DNA from: Acidobacteriota bacterium
GTDB lineage: Bacteria; Acidobacteriota; Terriglobia; Bryobacterales; Bryobacteraceae
Direction: 5' to 3'
DNA length: 38,348 nucleotides
NCBI GenBank assembly: GCA_016213725.1
Contig: JACQZS010000311.1
Location: 1-38,348 of the forward strand
The notes under the pieces were generated by a model. The model ran no database searches. It saw only the letters and a program-made list of their open reading frames with translations, and had not been told where the DNA came from. The position numbers were made by a program, and so were the translations under genes. This document shows, in pieces, positions 1 to 8,276 of this stretch; within the stretch, counting starts at the first letter, position 1, and the number at the start of each line of letters is the position of its first letter.

Positions 1-1
1 C

Positions 2-3000
2 CAGGCCGGCTGCACCTGGAACGCCGTCAGCGATTCCAGTTGGATCACTGTCACCTCCGGCGCCTCCGGCGCCGGCAACGGGAGCGTTGCGTACTCGGTG
101 GCGGCCAACAGCGGCGCTGCGCGCACCGGCACCATCGTCGTCGCCGGCGTGCGCTCCTACACCGTCACACAGGCCGGGGCCGGCGCCTACGCCGATCTGG
201 CAGGCTGGTGGAAACTCGACGAATCCTCCGGCGCCTCTGTGGCCGACGCCTCCGGTCTGGGCAATCACGGATCCGTCACCGGCGGCGCTCCCGTTTGGAC
301 CGCCGGAGCAATTGGCGGCGCCCTCTCCTTCGACGGCGCTATTCAAGTGAATGGCCAGGGCGAGGGAGCCGCGTTTCCGCGCGGCGGCGCGGAACGCACC
401 ATCGCCGCGTGGGTGAAGATGGAGCCCCTCAGCCCCGTCACCTTCCCCTCCGACTACAGCATCTTCCACTACGGAGACACCTCCGCCGCCGGCAACTTCC
501 ACCTGTATATCTCCGCCAATGGCCAACCCGGATTGGGCCATGGCGACCGCTATGGCACGGTCCTGGGATCATCGAATCTCCGCGACTCCTATTGGCATCA
601 CATCGCCGGAGTCTACGAAGGACCATCGACCAACATTGCCAGAATCTACGTCGATGGCATCCAGCAGGTGGCGGGCGCCCTTTCCACTCCGCCTGCGACA
701 GGCTCCGCCCAGGGCTGGCGCCTTGGTGCGTTCCTGCTCGGCTCAGGCCGCATCACCGCCCTCATCGACGATGTCCGCCTCTATGGCCGCGCGCTCGACG
801 TGGCTGCCGTCCGCGAGCTCGCCGCCACCGCCAATCCGCCCAAGCCCTGCTCGTATCTGATCACGCCCCGCACGATCAACTTCGCCGCCGCCGGTGGCAC
901 ACAGGTGGTGAATATCGAAACCGCTGTTGGCTGCGCCTGGAGTGCCGCCGCCCAGTCCGCCTGGATCTCCTTCGCCGGCCCCGCTTCCGGAAGCGGACCC
1001 GGCTCAGTAACTGTCGCCGTTCCGCCCAATCCTGGCGCCTCGGCCCGGAGCGGCTCCATCACCATCGCCGATACTCCCGTCTCCATCACCCAGGATTGGA
1101 CCATCGCCTCCTGCTCTTACTCGCTTCGCGGCAGCGCACCCACTTATCCACCGGCCGGCATCGAAGACGGCGTGATTTCCGTCACCACCAGCCCCGCCGG
1201 CTGTCCCTGGACCGCTACCACCTCCGAGTCCTGGATCAAGATCGTCCGCTCGAATTCGGTAGGCGAGCCAGCGCCCACCTACGCCCCGCCTTTCATCGGA
1301 ACCGGCGACGGCGGCCTCGTCTTCAGCCTCACTCCCAACGCCACCGCCGCCGTTCGCAACGGAATTATCCGCGTCCAGAACGTCTCCTACACTGTCACTC
1401 AGGACCCGCTCGACTGTACCCTCACCCTGGATCGCCAGGAGGACCTGGGACTTCAATCGGAAGGCGGCGAAGTGAGAAGCGTCTACGTGACGCCCAGCAA
1501 CAACGCCTGCTCCTGGAGGGTCTTCAACACCTCGCCAGCCATGCTCAGCATCGACCAGACCTCAGGCACCGGCGGGCGGTTCATCAGCTACACCACCAAA
1601 CCCAACTCCGGCGGCCCCGCCACCGGCCAGATCTGGTTCTGTTCCATCGGAACGCCGCACTACGACTCCGGCTGCCAGACCGGCTACGAACGCAACTTCG
1701 TCGTCCGCCAGGATCCGAATTGCACCTTCACCCTTCCTCAGGACCGCCTCGACGACGTGCCCTACACCGGCGGCAGCGGCACCGCCGCCGTTCGCGCATC
1801 CTACGACTCCTGCTCCGTCGCCGCCGTCAGCAAAGCGCCATGGATCAAAATCGCGCAGCCGAACCCCCCGCTCTCATCCGGCGCCGCCACCCTCAACTTC
1901 ACCGTCGATGAGAATCTCGAAAGCGTCACGCGCACCGGGACCATCGCCATCGGCAAGCAGGGCCTGCCTTTCGTCGTCACTCAACAGCCCGCCCCGTGCC
2001 GTTTCCACTTCCTCTACGACGTTCTCGATCTGAGCGCCGGCGCGAACCAGGGCGGCATCGACGTGATCGCCTCTGGCCCCGCATGCGCCTGGACCGCGCG
2101 TTTGGGAGAGAGCGTGGATTGGCTCACCATCACCGGCGATGGCACCGGCGTCGGCAACGGGATCATCCGCTTCTCCGTGGCCGCCAATACCGGCACGCGC
2201 GGGAGAAGCGCCGCCATCGTGGTTGGCGCCGCGTCATTCGTCATCCGGCAGGACGCCGATTGCAGATACGAGATCAGCCCCGCCTCCAGCGAGGTCCCAA
2301 TCTCCGGAGGCAGCTATTCCTTCGTGATCACGCCCACCCCGCCCGCATGCGCGGTGTCCTTCAACCCCGAGAGCTCCTGGATCAAGATCACCTCCTTCTC
2401 CGCGCCCGCCTCCGGCGCCGTTACCGTGGGCTACCGTGTGGACGCCAACCCGGGAGCCAGCCGCGCCGCGCGCATTCTGGTCAGCTCCGGCGTGGGCCTG
2501 GCGGTCTCTCAGAGTGGAACGGTCACGGAGCCTGCCGGCGACAACCTGATTGTCAACGGCGATGCGGAGAAGGGCGAGGCTACCCCCGGCTGCCTGGGCT
2601 CGGCCACCATCCCGGGTTGGACCACGGACGGGATCGTATCGGTCTGCGCCTACGGTCCCACCACCATCGCGATCGGTGCGCCGGGTCCTGCAAATCGCGG
2701 CAAGAACTACTTCGCGGGAGCGGCCGGCCCATCCTCCGTTCTTTCGCAAACCATCGACCTGACAGGCAGTGCCACTCAAATCGACACCGGCTCGCAGGCC
2801 TTCACGCTGTCCGGCTGGCTGGGCGGCTACGAGGTTCAGGACGACGCCGCCAAGGTCACCGCCACATTCCTGGGCGCGGGCGGCAACTCGCTGGGCAGCG
2901 CCTGGATCGGTCCAGTGCTCGCGGCCGACCGGAATAGTACGACCAGCCTGATTCTCAAGTCGGCCTCCGGCACCGTGCCGTCCGGGACCCGGTCCGTCCG

Positions 3001-3082
3001 GATCGAGTTGCTGTTTACGCGTGCCCAAGGCAGCTACAACGACGGCTACGCCGACAATCATTCGCTAATTCTTCCCCGGTAA
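2..3082 (+). CDS. Large secreted BACON/LamG-domain protein, 5'-truncated by the window edge
   Basis: The reading frame is open from base 2, so the true start lies upstream. At least 1026 residues are visible. The first ~58 residues are the tail of a BACON-type beta-sandwich repeat ('GCTW...SSWITV...YTVTQAG'). A LamG/concanavalin-like domain follows at about 190-840, opening with 'WWKLDESSG' and containing 'IDDVRLYGRAL'. Six more BACON-like repeats lie at about 844-2520. Most open with a Cys-x-[Tyr/Phe] start and carry a second Cys in a 'C-x-W' context and a 'WIKI'-like strand, so a disulphide per repeat is plausible. The C-terminal ~180 residues (from 'NLIVNGDAEKG') resemble a carbohydrate-binding jelly roll of the kind found at the ends of secreted proteins. 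BACON and LamG domains are known for glycan or surface binding; an adhesive or polysaccharide-binding extracellular role is inferred. No catalytic domain is visible in the part present. Confidence 0.85.
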   Translation, partial: QAGCTWNAVSDSSWITVTSGASGAGNGSVAYSVAANSGAARTGTIVVAGVRSYTVTQAGAGAYADLAGWWKLDESSGASVADASGLGNHGSVTGGAPVWTAGAIGGALSFDGAIQVNGQGEGAAFPRGGAERTIAAWVKMEPLSPVTFPSDYSIFHYGDTSAAGNFHLYISANGQPGLGHGDRYGTVLGSSNLRDSYWHHIAGVYEGPSTNIARIYVDGIQQVAGALSTPPATGSAQGWRLGAFLLGSGRITALIDDVRLYGRALDVAAVRELAATANPPKPCSYLITPRTINFAAAGGTQVVNIETAVGCAWSAAAQSAWISFAGPASGSGPGSVTVAVPPNPGASARSGSITIADTPVSITQDWTIASCSYSLRGSAPTYPPAGIEDGVISVTTSPAGCPWTATTSESWIKIVRSNSVGEPAPTYAPPFIGTGDGGLVFSLTPNATAAVRNGIIRVQNVSYTVTQDPLDCTLTLDRQEDLGLQSEGGEVRSVYVTPSNNACSWRVFNTSPAMLSIDQTSGTGGRFISYTTKPNSGGPATGQIWFCSIGTPHYDSGCQTGYERNFVVRQDPNCTFTLPQDRLDDVPYTGGSGTAAVRASYDSCSVAAVSKAPWIKIAQPNPPLSSGAATLNFTVDENLESVTRTGTIAIGKQGLPFVVTQQPAPCRFHFLYDVLDLSAGANQGGIDVIASGPACAWTARLGESVDWLTITGDGTGVGNGIIRFSVAANTGTRGRSAAIVVGAASFVIRQDADCRYEISPASSEVPISGGSYSFVITPTPPACAVSFNPESSWIKITSFSAPASGAVTVGYRVDANPGASRAARILVSSGVGLAVSQSGTVTEPAGDNLIVNGDAEKGEATPGCLGSATIPGWTTDGIVSVCAYGPTTIAIGAPGPANRGKNYFAGAAGPSSVLSQTIDLTGSATQIDTGSQAFTLSGWLGGYEVQDDAAKVTATFLGAGGNSLGSAWIGPVLAADRNSTTSLILKSASGTVPSGTRSVRIELLFTRAQGSYNDGYADNHSLILPR

Positions 3083-3324
3083 CTGTCATGCGGCTGTGCT
3101 GGCATCACTCCTGCGCCCTTCGCAGGTTGCCCGTACGCACGTGGTTCCGCTGGGTCCGCGGCCAGATCCTTGGTTGGTAGGAAGAAGTTGAATAATCAAT
3201 AACATACATGCATTGGAAGCCTTGCCAGTCCAACAGTAAGCTCCCCGGTTGAGCACCACCCATTTCAATCCGTTACCGTTTTGTCATGAACAAGTTTTGC
3301 ATGTCATTCGTCTACATTAACATC
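3083..3324. other. Intergenic region with a weak hairpin and an AT-rich patch
   Basis: No gene is supported here. A 6-bp perfect stem with a 5-base loop (3110-3126) lies 28 bases after the BACON gene stop and could be a weak terminator, but no T-run follows. At 3186-3215 there is an AT-rich patch in an otherwise GC-rich region that could hold the promoter of the next gene. I could not find a convincing -35/-10 pair. An upstream in-frame ATG at 3286 is probably not used (see the next gene). Confidence 0.35.
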
Positions 3325-4254
3325 ATGCAATTTTTCAAACTGGCGCTTCTCGCCTGCACCGCTACCGCTGCGGCCCTCGCCGCCGATTACCTTCCTTTGC
3401 AGCCCGGCAACTCCTGGACCTACACGCACCTCTCCTCCGGCGAGTCCTTCACCATTCGCGTTGGCACGCCGCTCTCCACCCAGGAAGGAGTCATTTACTA
3501 TCGCCTCACCGGCTACGTCGACCGGCCCCTGTGGGTCCGCACCGCGGCCAACGGCAACCTCCTGTTCCTCGACGAAGAAACCGGCCGCGATCAGATTCTG
3601 ACCTCATTCGAAGACGCCCGCGGCGGATGGGCGGCCGCCCCCTTCCGAGTCTGTGAACAGGAATCCCAGCCGATTTCCAAATCCGGCCCTTACATCGGCC
3701 CCATCGGCGAAGTTGCCGCCACGACCGAACTTCAGTACCGCTCGTCCTCCTGCGCGGACGCCGGCATCGAAGCCGAAACCTATGCCGCCAACCTCGGCCT
3801 CCTCCGCCGCGTGGTAACTACCATCGCGGGATTCCGCACGTTCACGCTCGTCGAAGCCCGTATCGGTCATCTCACGTTCGCCGGCCGCCCTGCCGCCTCC
3901 TTCCACGCCGCGGTTACGCAGTCGCCCGGAGGTCACCTCAACGCGGCTCTTCGACTCACGCTCTCCACCCCGGAGCCGCTCACTTTGGTCTATCCCACTT
4001 CTCAGGACTACGACATCGTGCTCTGGGACTCCTCCGGACGCCCAGTCCACCAATGGTCCGAAGGCCGTTTCTTCACGCAGGCAATCCGCACCCGCGAAGT
4101 CACCTCCGGCCTCGCCCACAACGTTGAAATCCCCACTCCGCTTCCAGACGGCGCTTATATCCTGGAGGCTTGGCTCACGGCCGGCCCCTCACAACGCGCC
4201 TACTCCTCGCTCACGCCCTTCCGCATCGAACAAGGCCGCCTCGTTCAGCAGTAG
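3325..4254 (+). CDS. Secreted protein with C-terminal BsuPI-like domain
   Basis: This is a 309-residue protein. The ATG at 3325 was chosen over the ATG at 3286 because it opens directly into a clean signal peptide (MQFFKLALLACTATAAALA, cleavage before ADYLPL). The earlier start would put 13 mixed residues in front. The mature N-terminal half ('YLPLQPGNSWTYTH...') is typical of lipoprotein-like secreted proteins that begin 'YLPL..GN.W.Y'. The C-terminal ~100 residues ('LTLVYPTSQDYDIVLWDSSG', 'VHQWSEGRFFTQAI') match the pattern of the BsuPI (intracellular proteinase inhibitor) fold. In environmental bacteria that domain is common in secreted proteins of unknown role and does not by itself show protease inhibition. 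It stands alone on this strand, 124 bases before the GH105 gene. Function is unknown. Confidence 0.75.
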   Translation: MQFFKLALLACTATAAALAADYLPLQPGNSWTYTHLSSGESFTIRVGTPLSTQEGVIYYRLTGYVDRPLWVRTAANGNLLFLDEETGRDQILTSFEDARGGWAAAPFRVCEQESQPISKSGPYIGPIGEVAATTELQYRSSSCADAGIEAETYAANLGLLRRVVTTIAGFRTFTLVEARIGHLTFAGRPAASFHAAVTQSPGGHLNAALRLTLSTPEPLTLVYPTSQDYDIVLWDSSGRPVHQWSEGRFFTQAIRTREVTSGLAHNVEIPTPLPDGAYILEAWLTAGPSQRAYSSLTPFRIEQGRLVQQ

Positions 4255-4377
4255 GCCGCTTCGAGCTCCTCGGGCATGCGCCTTTGGAAAGACGCCCGAG
4301 GCGCTCCTCATGCTCTCCGCTCGTCCTGCCTCGCGCAGCCGCTTCGAACGTCCCCCGCCGCATACTAGACTCTGAGC

Positions 4378-5475
4378 ATGGCCCCGCTCCGCCTGCTCGC
4401 CGCCATCGGCCTCACTCTTCTTCCCGGCGCGGCCCAGGCGCCCTCCTCCAAGCTCCCGCCTCTCCCTTCCAAGCGGGAACTGGCCGCCGCCATGCGTCGC
4501 ACCAACGCCTACCAGCAGGCGCACCCCGTCATGAAGCCCGATGACCGCAACTGGGAGCGCGCCACCTGGTACACCGGCGTCATGGCCGCCTGGAGAGCCA
4601 CTCACGACCAGCGCTACTTCCAGCAGGCCCTCGACTGGGGCCGCCTGCACCAATTCAGCCCCGGCACCGAGCCCAACGGCGCCAACCGCCTCTTCTGCTC
4701 CCAGACCTGGATCGAACTCTACCTCAAAACGAAAGACCCTGCGATGATCCAGCCGACCATCCGTTGGCTGGCCACCCCCGATCCTTACTCCCCTGCCGGC
4801 CAGCGCCGCTGGTACCTGGAAGCCAAGACCCGCACCTACGCCGACTCACTCTACGGAGCTGCCGCCTTCGCCCTCCTGGCCCGCGCCACTCGCCAGTCCG
4901 CCTACCTGGATCCCATGCAGTCTTTCTTCGACGACGTCTCCGCTGAACTCTGGGACGATCCATCCGGTCTCTTCTACCGCGACCTCCGTTACAAAGGCCA
5001 GCGATCTCCCCAGGGCAACAAGATCTTCTGGTCGCGCGGCAACGGCTGGGTCTTTGCCGGAATCGCGCGCCTCCTCGAATCGCTTCCCAGGAACGATCCC
5101 CGCCGTGTGGGCTACGAAAAGACCTTCCGCCGCATGGCCGCCGAACTCCTCCGCCGCCAACCCGCCGACGGCCTGTGGCGGGCCAGCCTGGACGACCCGC
5201 CTGACGACCAGGACCCCGAATCCAGCGGCAGCGGTTTCTTTTGCTTCGGCATGGCTTGGGGCGTCAATCACCGTCTCCTCGATCGTGCCACCTACCTTCC
5301 CGCCATCAGCAAATCCATCTCAGCCCTCCTGGCCGCCGTGGGTGACGACGGCCGGGTCCAATGGGGCCAGCAGGTGGACCATCGCCCCAACTCCGCCACA
5401 CGCCAAAGCACTCACGAATACGTCACCGGCGCCTTCCTCCTTGCCGCCAGCGAGGTCTACAAACTCAAACGCTGA
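4378..5475 (+). CDS. GH105-family unsaturated glycuronyl hydrolase, secreted
   Basis: This is a 365-residue protein with a short signal peptide (about residues 1-20, ending GAAQA). The body is an alpha/alpha-barrel of the GH88/GH105 type. Visible family signatures are 'YADSLYGAAAFALLAR', whose Asp is the position expected for the catalytic acid in YteR-like enzymes, 'FWSRGNGWVFAGIARLLESLP', and 'DPESSGSGFFCFGMAWGVN'. Family members remove the unsaturated uronic acid left at the non-reducing end by polysaccharide lyases, typically on rhamnogalacturonan fragments. The length fits the family. The signal peptide suggests a periplasmic or exported enzyme. No lyase or sugar transporter lies next to it, so the actual substrate cannot be read from context. 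Codons are strongly C-ending. Confidence 0.88.
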   Translation: MAPLRLLAAIGLTLLPGAAQAPSSKLPPLPSKRELAAAMRRTNAYQQAHPVMKPDDRNWERATWYTGVMAAWRATHDQRYFQQALDWGRLHQFSPGTEPNGANRLFCSQTWIELYLKTKDPAMIQPTIRWLATPDPYSPAGQRRWYLEAKTRTYADSLYGAAAFALLARATRQSAYLDPMQSFFDDVSAELWDDPSGLFYRDLRYKGQRSPQGNKIFWSRGNGWVFAGIARLLESLPRNDPRRVGYEKTFRRMAAELLRRQPADGLWRASLDDPPDDQDPESSGSGFFCFGMAWGVNHRLLDRATYLPAISKSISALLAAVGDDGRVQWGQQVDHRPNSATRQSTHEYVTGAFLLAASEVYKLKR

Positions 5476-5704
5476 ACCGCCCGCCACGCATCCGCCGGCA
5501 AGCGAGAGTGCAGTCCTGCCTAACTCCGCCTCCGTTCTCTTCACGCCCGCCGCAGTCCGGCCCGCCAACATCGGAATTGGAAACCCGGCGGCTGCCGTTT
5601 CAGCGCATCTCCGCCGGGTTCAGCTCCTCCGCGCTCAGCAGCAGCCGATTCCGGCAACTCCAGGCTGCTCTGCTGGAGTCGCGTTCCGACTGCCGGCCGT
5701 GCGT
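5476..5704. other. Convergent intergenic region
   Basis: This gap of 229 bases lies between the 3' ends of the GH105 gene (+) and the lipoprotein gene (-). Apart from the inverted repeat at 5582-5620, listed separately, I see no gene, RNA or repeat in it. Short open frames here look like chance frames of GC-rich DNA. Confidence 0.5.
5582..5620. terminator. Inverted repeat, candidate bidirectional terminator
   Basis: AACCCGGCGG (5582-5591) is perfectly repeated in inverse at 5611-5620 around a 19-base loop. It sits between two convergent genes, where a shared terminator is expected. There is no T-run on either side, and the loop is long, so it is only a candidate. Confidence 0.4.
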
Positions 5705-6202
5705 TTACTTCACCGGCGCCGGCGGCGCTTCCGCGTTACCCATATCCTCCTTGACCTTCCAGCTGCCATCCGCCTGCCTGGCCCAGACGGTCAGGAACTT
5801 CCCCGCAGACTGCATCGGCTTGCCCTTGGCGTCTTTCTCGACGGACTCCCAACTCCCCGTCTGGTAGGCGATGTCGCCTGCTTCGGCCACCACCACGTTT
5901 GCGGTCTTCCATGACAAGCTGACTTGCGCCTTGGAGACTTCCTCCACCAGCTTCTGGATGGCCATCCTGCCTGTTGCCGCTGGGCGCCCGGCAGAATGCG
6001 ACGTGCCGTCTTCCGCGTAGAACGAGGCAATTTTGGCCGCGTCTTTCTCCTGCGCGGCCTTCATCCAGGCCGCGTCGGCTTCCATGATCTTGGCCGCTTC
6101 GGCCTTCAGGTCCGGTTTTGGAGCCGGCGGCGGCGCCTGTTGGCAGCCAATCAGCATCAGCGCCAGGCCCGCGGCAAAAGCACACACAACACGCTTCTTC
6201 AT
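5705..6202 (-). CDS. Lipoprotein with SnoaL/DUF4440-like domain
   Basis: This is a 165-residue protein. The start at 6202 is chosen because it gives a textbook lipoprotein signal (MKKRVVCAFAAGLALMLIGC, lipidated Cys20) and has a GAGGAGG Shine-Dalgarno about 10 bases upstream. A frame opening upstream to 6289 has neither. After a proline-rich linker, residues ~37-160 show the NTF2-like DUF4440/SnoaL pattern: 'ADAAWMKAAQEKDAAKIASFYAEDG' followed by 'VWARQADGSWKVKEDMGNA'. Such domains form a cone-shaped pocket, and the family includes isomerases, hydrolases and proteins of no known activity. A cell-envelope location is clear from the lipobox; the activity is not. A sigma70-like promoter lies 55 bases upstream. 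Confidence 0.85.
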   Translation of the reverse strand: MKKRVVCAFAAGLALMLIGCQQAPPPAPKPDLKAEAAKIMEADAAWMKAAQEKDAAKIASFYAEDGTSHSAGRPAATGRMAIQKLVEEVSKAQVSLSWKTANVVVAEAGDIAYQTGSWESVEKDAKGKPMQSAGKFLTVWARQADGSWKVKEDMGNAEAPPAPVK

Positions 6203-6256
6203 CTCTTGAGTCCTCCTCTGGTACCGGAAGCTACTGCGGGGCGATCCGGCTGGGCA

Positions 6257-6285
6257 ATGATAAGGCCAAATGGGCCGCAGGTCCA
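6257..6285 (-). promoter_or_regulatory. Predicted sigma70-type promoter of the lipoprotein gene
   Basis: Read on the minus strand, TGGACC (6285-6280, four of six consensus bases) is followed after 17 bases by TATCAT (6262-6257, five of six). This leaves a leader of about 45-50 bases before the ATG at 6202, with the Shine-Dalgarno in it. Confidence 0.45.
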
Positions 6286-6443
6286 GCACAATCCGCCGTT
6301 TGCCTCAAGCAGCCGCCGGATCCGGATCTTTCAACACCTCACCGGCAAACGGCCGTTGGTTGGGTGATGGCTGAGTTTCCGGTCAAAGCCGGGGACCCGG
6401 CAGGGGAGACCAGGGCCTTGATCCGGGCCGCGATGGCGCCGTG

Positions 6444-6698
6444 TCAGTCAGTGGTGTCGAAGAGCCAGCCGCTGAGCCCGGCGAGCCGCATGAAGGAGTC
6501 TATTTTCCAATCGGGGATGTGGATGAGATCCACCGCCCCGTCACGGGTGATGGTTCGGAGCGGGGAAGGGCTGCTGCTGATGACTGTGAACTGATGACCG
6601 CGCGCAACCAGGCCGTGAGCCTTGGCGTAGGTTTGGGCTCCAATGCCTCCGCCGGGTGCTTCGGGCGGATACTCTTGGCTGACCAGGCAGATGTTCAT
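6444..6698 (-). pseudogene. N-terminal remnant of a GT4-family glycosyltransferase
   Basis: The frame encodes 84 residues beginning 'MNICLVSQEYPPEAPGGGIG' and continuing 'AKAHGLVARGHQFTVIS'. This is the classic first Rossmann strand, glycine loop and first helix of GT4/GT-B glycosyltransferases, which are normally 350-420 residues long. The frame stops at a TGA (6446-6444). Read through that codon, it continues 'HGAIAARIKALVS' for a stretch that still fits a GT4 helix, and then meets a second stop near 6335. The gene is therefore both interrupted and truncated, and no C-terminal nucleotide-sugar domain is present. Its ATG overlaps the stop of an upstream remnant (ATGA), as in an operon of glycosyltransferases. 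A functional small protein cannot be excluded but is unlikely. Confidence 0.6.
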
Positions 6699-6856
6699 GC
6701 GGGCTGCCCCAGAGGGATCCCAGGTGGCTGAATGACTGTCATGATAGAGCTGGCAAGAGGCTCTTTCACTGCCAATGCAGCGGGGATTTTCGTTGCTCCG
6801 GCGACAATTCGGGCGGATTCCGACTGATCCAGCAGGCTGAGGTGGTCGGCCAGCCC
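6695..6856 (-). pseudogene. Possible C-terminal remnant of a second glycosyltransferase
   Basis: Between the stop of the enolase-like gene and the glycosyltransferase remnant, one minus-strand frame reads for 53 codons ('GLADHLSLLDQSESARIVAG...') and ends in a TGA that overlaps the next ATG as ATGA. The segment resembles the last helices of GT4 enzymes ('L-A-D-x-L-x-x-L-L-D'). It has no start of its own, and its resemblance begins within a few bases of the neighbouring gene's stop codon, as if a deletion or rearrangement joined the two there. The match is by pattern only and could be coincidence in a stop-poor sequence. Confidence 0.3.
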
Positions 6857-8223
6857 TACTTGTTGACCAGTTTCCCGTTTTCGTCGATGTGGGGGTAGGG
6901 GCCCCCCAGGCGGAAGCGGTCGAGGATGTAGTCGTCGTACTGCGGGGTCGGCTCAAAGTAGCCGCCTTTGCGGATGTGTTCCTTCACGACGGCTTCGTTC
7001 AGCTCCACGCCCAACCCAGGGGTGTCCGGGACCGTGATGTGGCCCTGTTGAACGATGGGCTTGGCGGGGCCGGAGACCAGATCGCTCCACCAGGGTATAT
7101 CGACGGCGTGGTTCTCCATGGCGAGCAGATCTTTGATCGTTGCCGCCATGTGGACCGAAGCCAGGCAGCCGACCGGAGAGCCGGCGAAGTGGATGGCTGT
7201 CTGCACGCCGTGCATGGCGGCGTAGTCGGCGATCCGCTTCGTCTCGCGGATGGCGCCGGACGTGAGGGGATCGGGGTGAATGATATCGATGGCACGCTGG
7301 TCGATCAGGTCCTTGAACCCCTCTTCGAGTCCGAACAGCGACTCACCAGTGGCAATCGGAGTGACGGTGGCCTCGGAGAGTTCGCGGTAGGCGCGCCAAT
7401 TCTTGGGTGCATCGCCGCCCGGCCCAAGGTGCCCCACCTGGATCATGTCCTCCGCCCAGGCAAGGTCGTATTTCTCGAAGGCCCGGGCGTAGCGGATGGA
7501 GTCGTTCACGGTGAGGGGGCCGAAGTGATCGGTGGCGAGAGGGGCGTCCCAGCCGATCTCATCGCGAATCGCCTGGATGTACTCGCACAGGTAGCCGAGT
7601 CCTTTCTCGGTGGCGGTATTGCGGCTGTTGATGGCGCCGGGGCGATCGGTGACCAGCCTGGTGCCAAGGTCCATCTTGAAGAACGTATAGCCCATGGCCT
7701 TGCGCTTCTTGAGCCGCTCAGCGAAGACCTTGGGGTCTTTGCTCTGGTCGGTATCGCAGTAGCAGCGGATGCGGTCGCGGTATTTCGAGCCGACGAGGCG
7801 CCAGGCGGGGACGCCGTAAACCTTGCCTGCGATGTCGTGCAAGGCCATGTCAACGGCGGAGTAGCCTCCGCCCAAACGCTGTTGCGAGGCGAAATTGCGA
7901 ATGGAATCGAGGATCGGCTCGATGGAGAGCGGGTTCCTGCCGACCAGGTGCGGCTTGAGGACGAGTGCCGTGCCTTCGCGTCCCGCGTCGCGGACTTCTC
8001 CTAATCCGTACACCCCCTGGTTGGTGTCGATGCGGATGATCGGGTAGTCGTAATTGGAGGCGACCAGCACGGAGCGCATGTCCGTGATCTTGAGCGCGCT
8101 GGGCACGGAGTTGGGATTGGGCCCGCGCTCGAGGGCATAGGGCGAAGCGGCAGACTCCGACATTTTGAGCAGACCGGCGAAAGCCGGGGCCATGGTGAGA
8201 AAAGCGCGGCGGGAAGAGGACAT
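6856..8223 (-). CDS. Tat-exported enolase-superfamily (mandelate racemase-like) protein
   Basis: This is a 455-residue protein. The ATG at 8223 is preceded by GAAAGGG and opens a twin-arginine signal (MSSSRRAFLTMAPAFAGLL), so export of the folded protein is predicted. Upstream open frame to 8532 overlaps the next gene and is discarded. The alpha/beta-barrel shows the superfamily set: a Lys at 'FFKMDLG', then metal ligands Asp in 'ATDHFGP', Glu in 'AWAEDM' and Glu in 'ATGESLFG', then 'IHPDPLTSG' and a His in 'AIHFAGSP'. Family members abstract a proton next to a carboxylate, usually acid-sugar dehydration or racemisation. The second member of the usual K-x-K is Asp here. The gene lies 53 bases downstream of the radical SAM gene on the same strand and may be co-transcribed. 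Substrate is unknown. Confidence 0.85.
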   Translation of the reverse strand: MSSSRRAFLTMAPAFAGLLKMSESAASPYALERGPNPNSVPSALKITDMRSVLVASNYDYPIIRIDTNQGVYGLGEVRDAGREGTALVLKPHLVGRNPLSIEPILDSIRNFASQQRLGGGYSAVDMALHDIAGKVYGVPAWRLVGSKYRDRIRCYCDTDQSKDPKVFAERLKKRKAMGYTFFKMDLGTRLVTDRPGAINSRNTATEKGLGYLCEYIQAIRDEIGWDAPLATDHFGPLTVNDSIRYARAFEKYDLAWAEDMIQVGHLGPGGDAPKNWRAYRELSEATVTPIATGESLFGLEEGFKDLIDQRAIDIIHPDPLTSGAIRETKRIADYAAMHGVQTAIHFAGSPVGCLASVHMAATIKDLLAMENHAVDIPWWSDLVSGPAKPIVQQGHITVPDTPGLGVELNEAVVKEHIRKGGYFEPTPQYDDYILDRFRLGGPYPHIDENGKLVNK

Positions 8224-8276
8224 GGAGATCCCTTTCAAATTGGGTATCTCCACGCTACGCGAGAAGGGGCGGTGCG

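Noticed and set aside
40..1911. Long arginine-rich frame overlapping the BACON protein
   Set aside because: It is a frame shadow of GC-rich coding DNA: arginine, histidine and proline dominate and no domain is visible, while the overlapping frame has clear BACON and LamG patterns.
3110..3126. Six-bp hairpin after the BACON gene as a rho-independent terminator
   Set aside because: The stem is short and no T-run follows. It is recorded only in the intergenic note.
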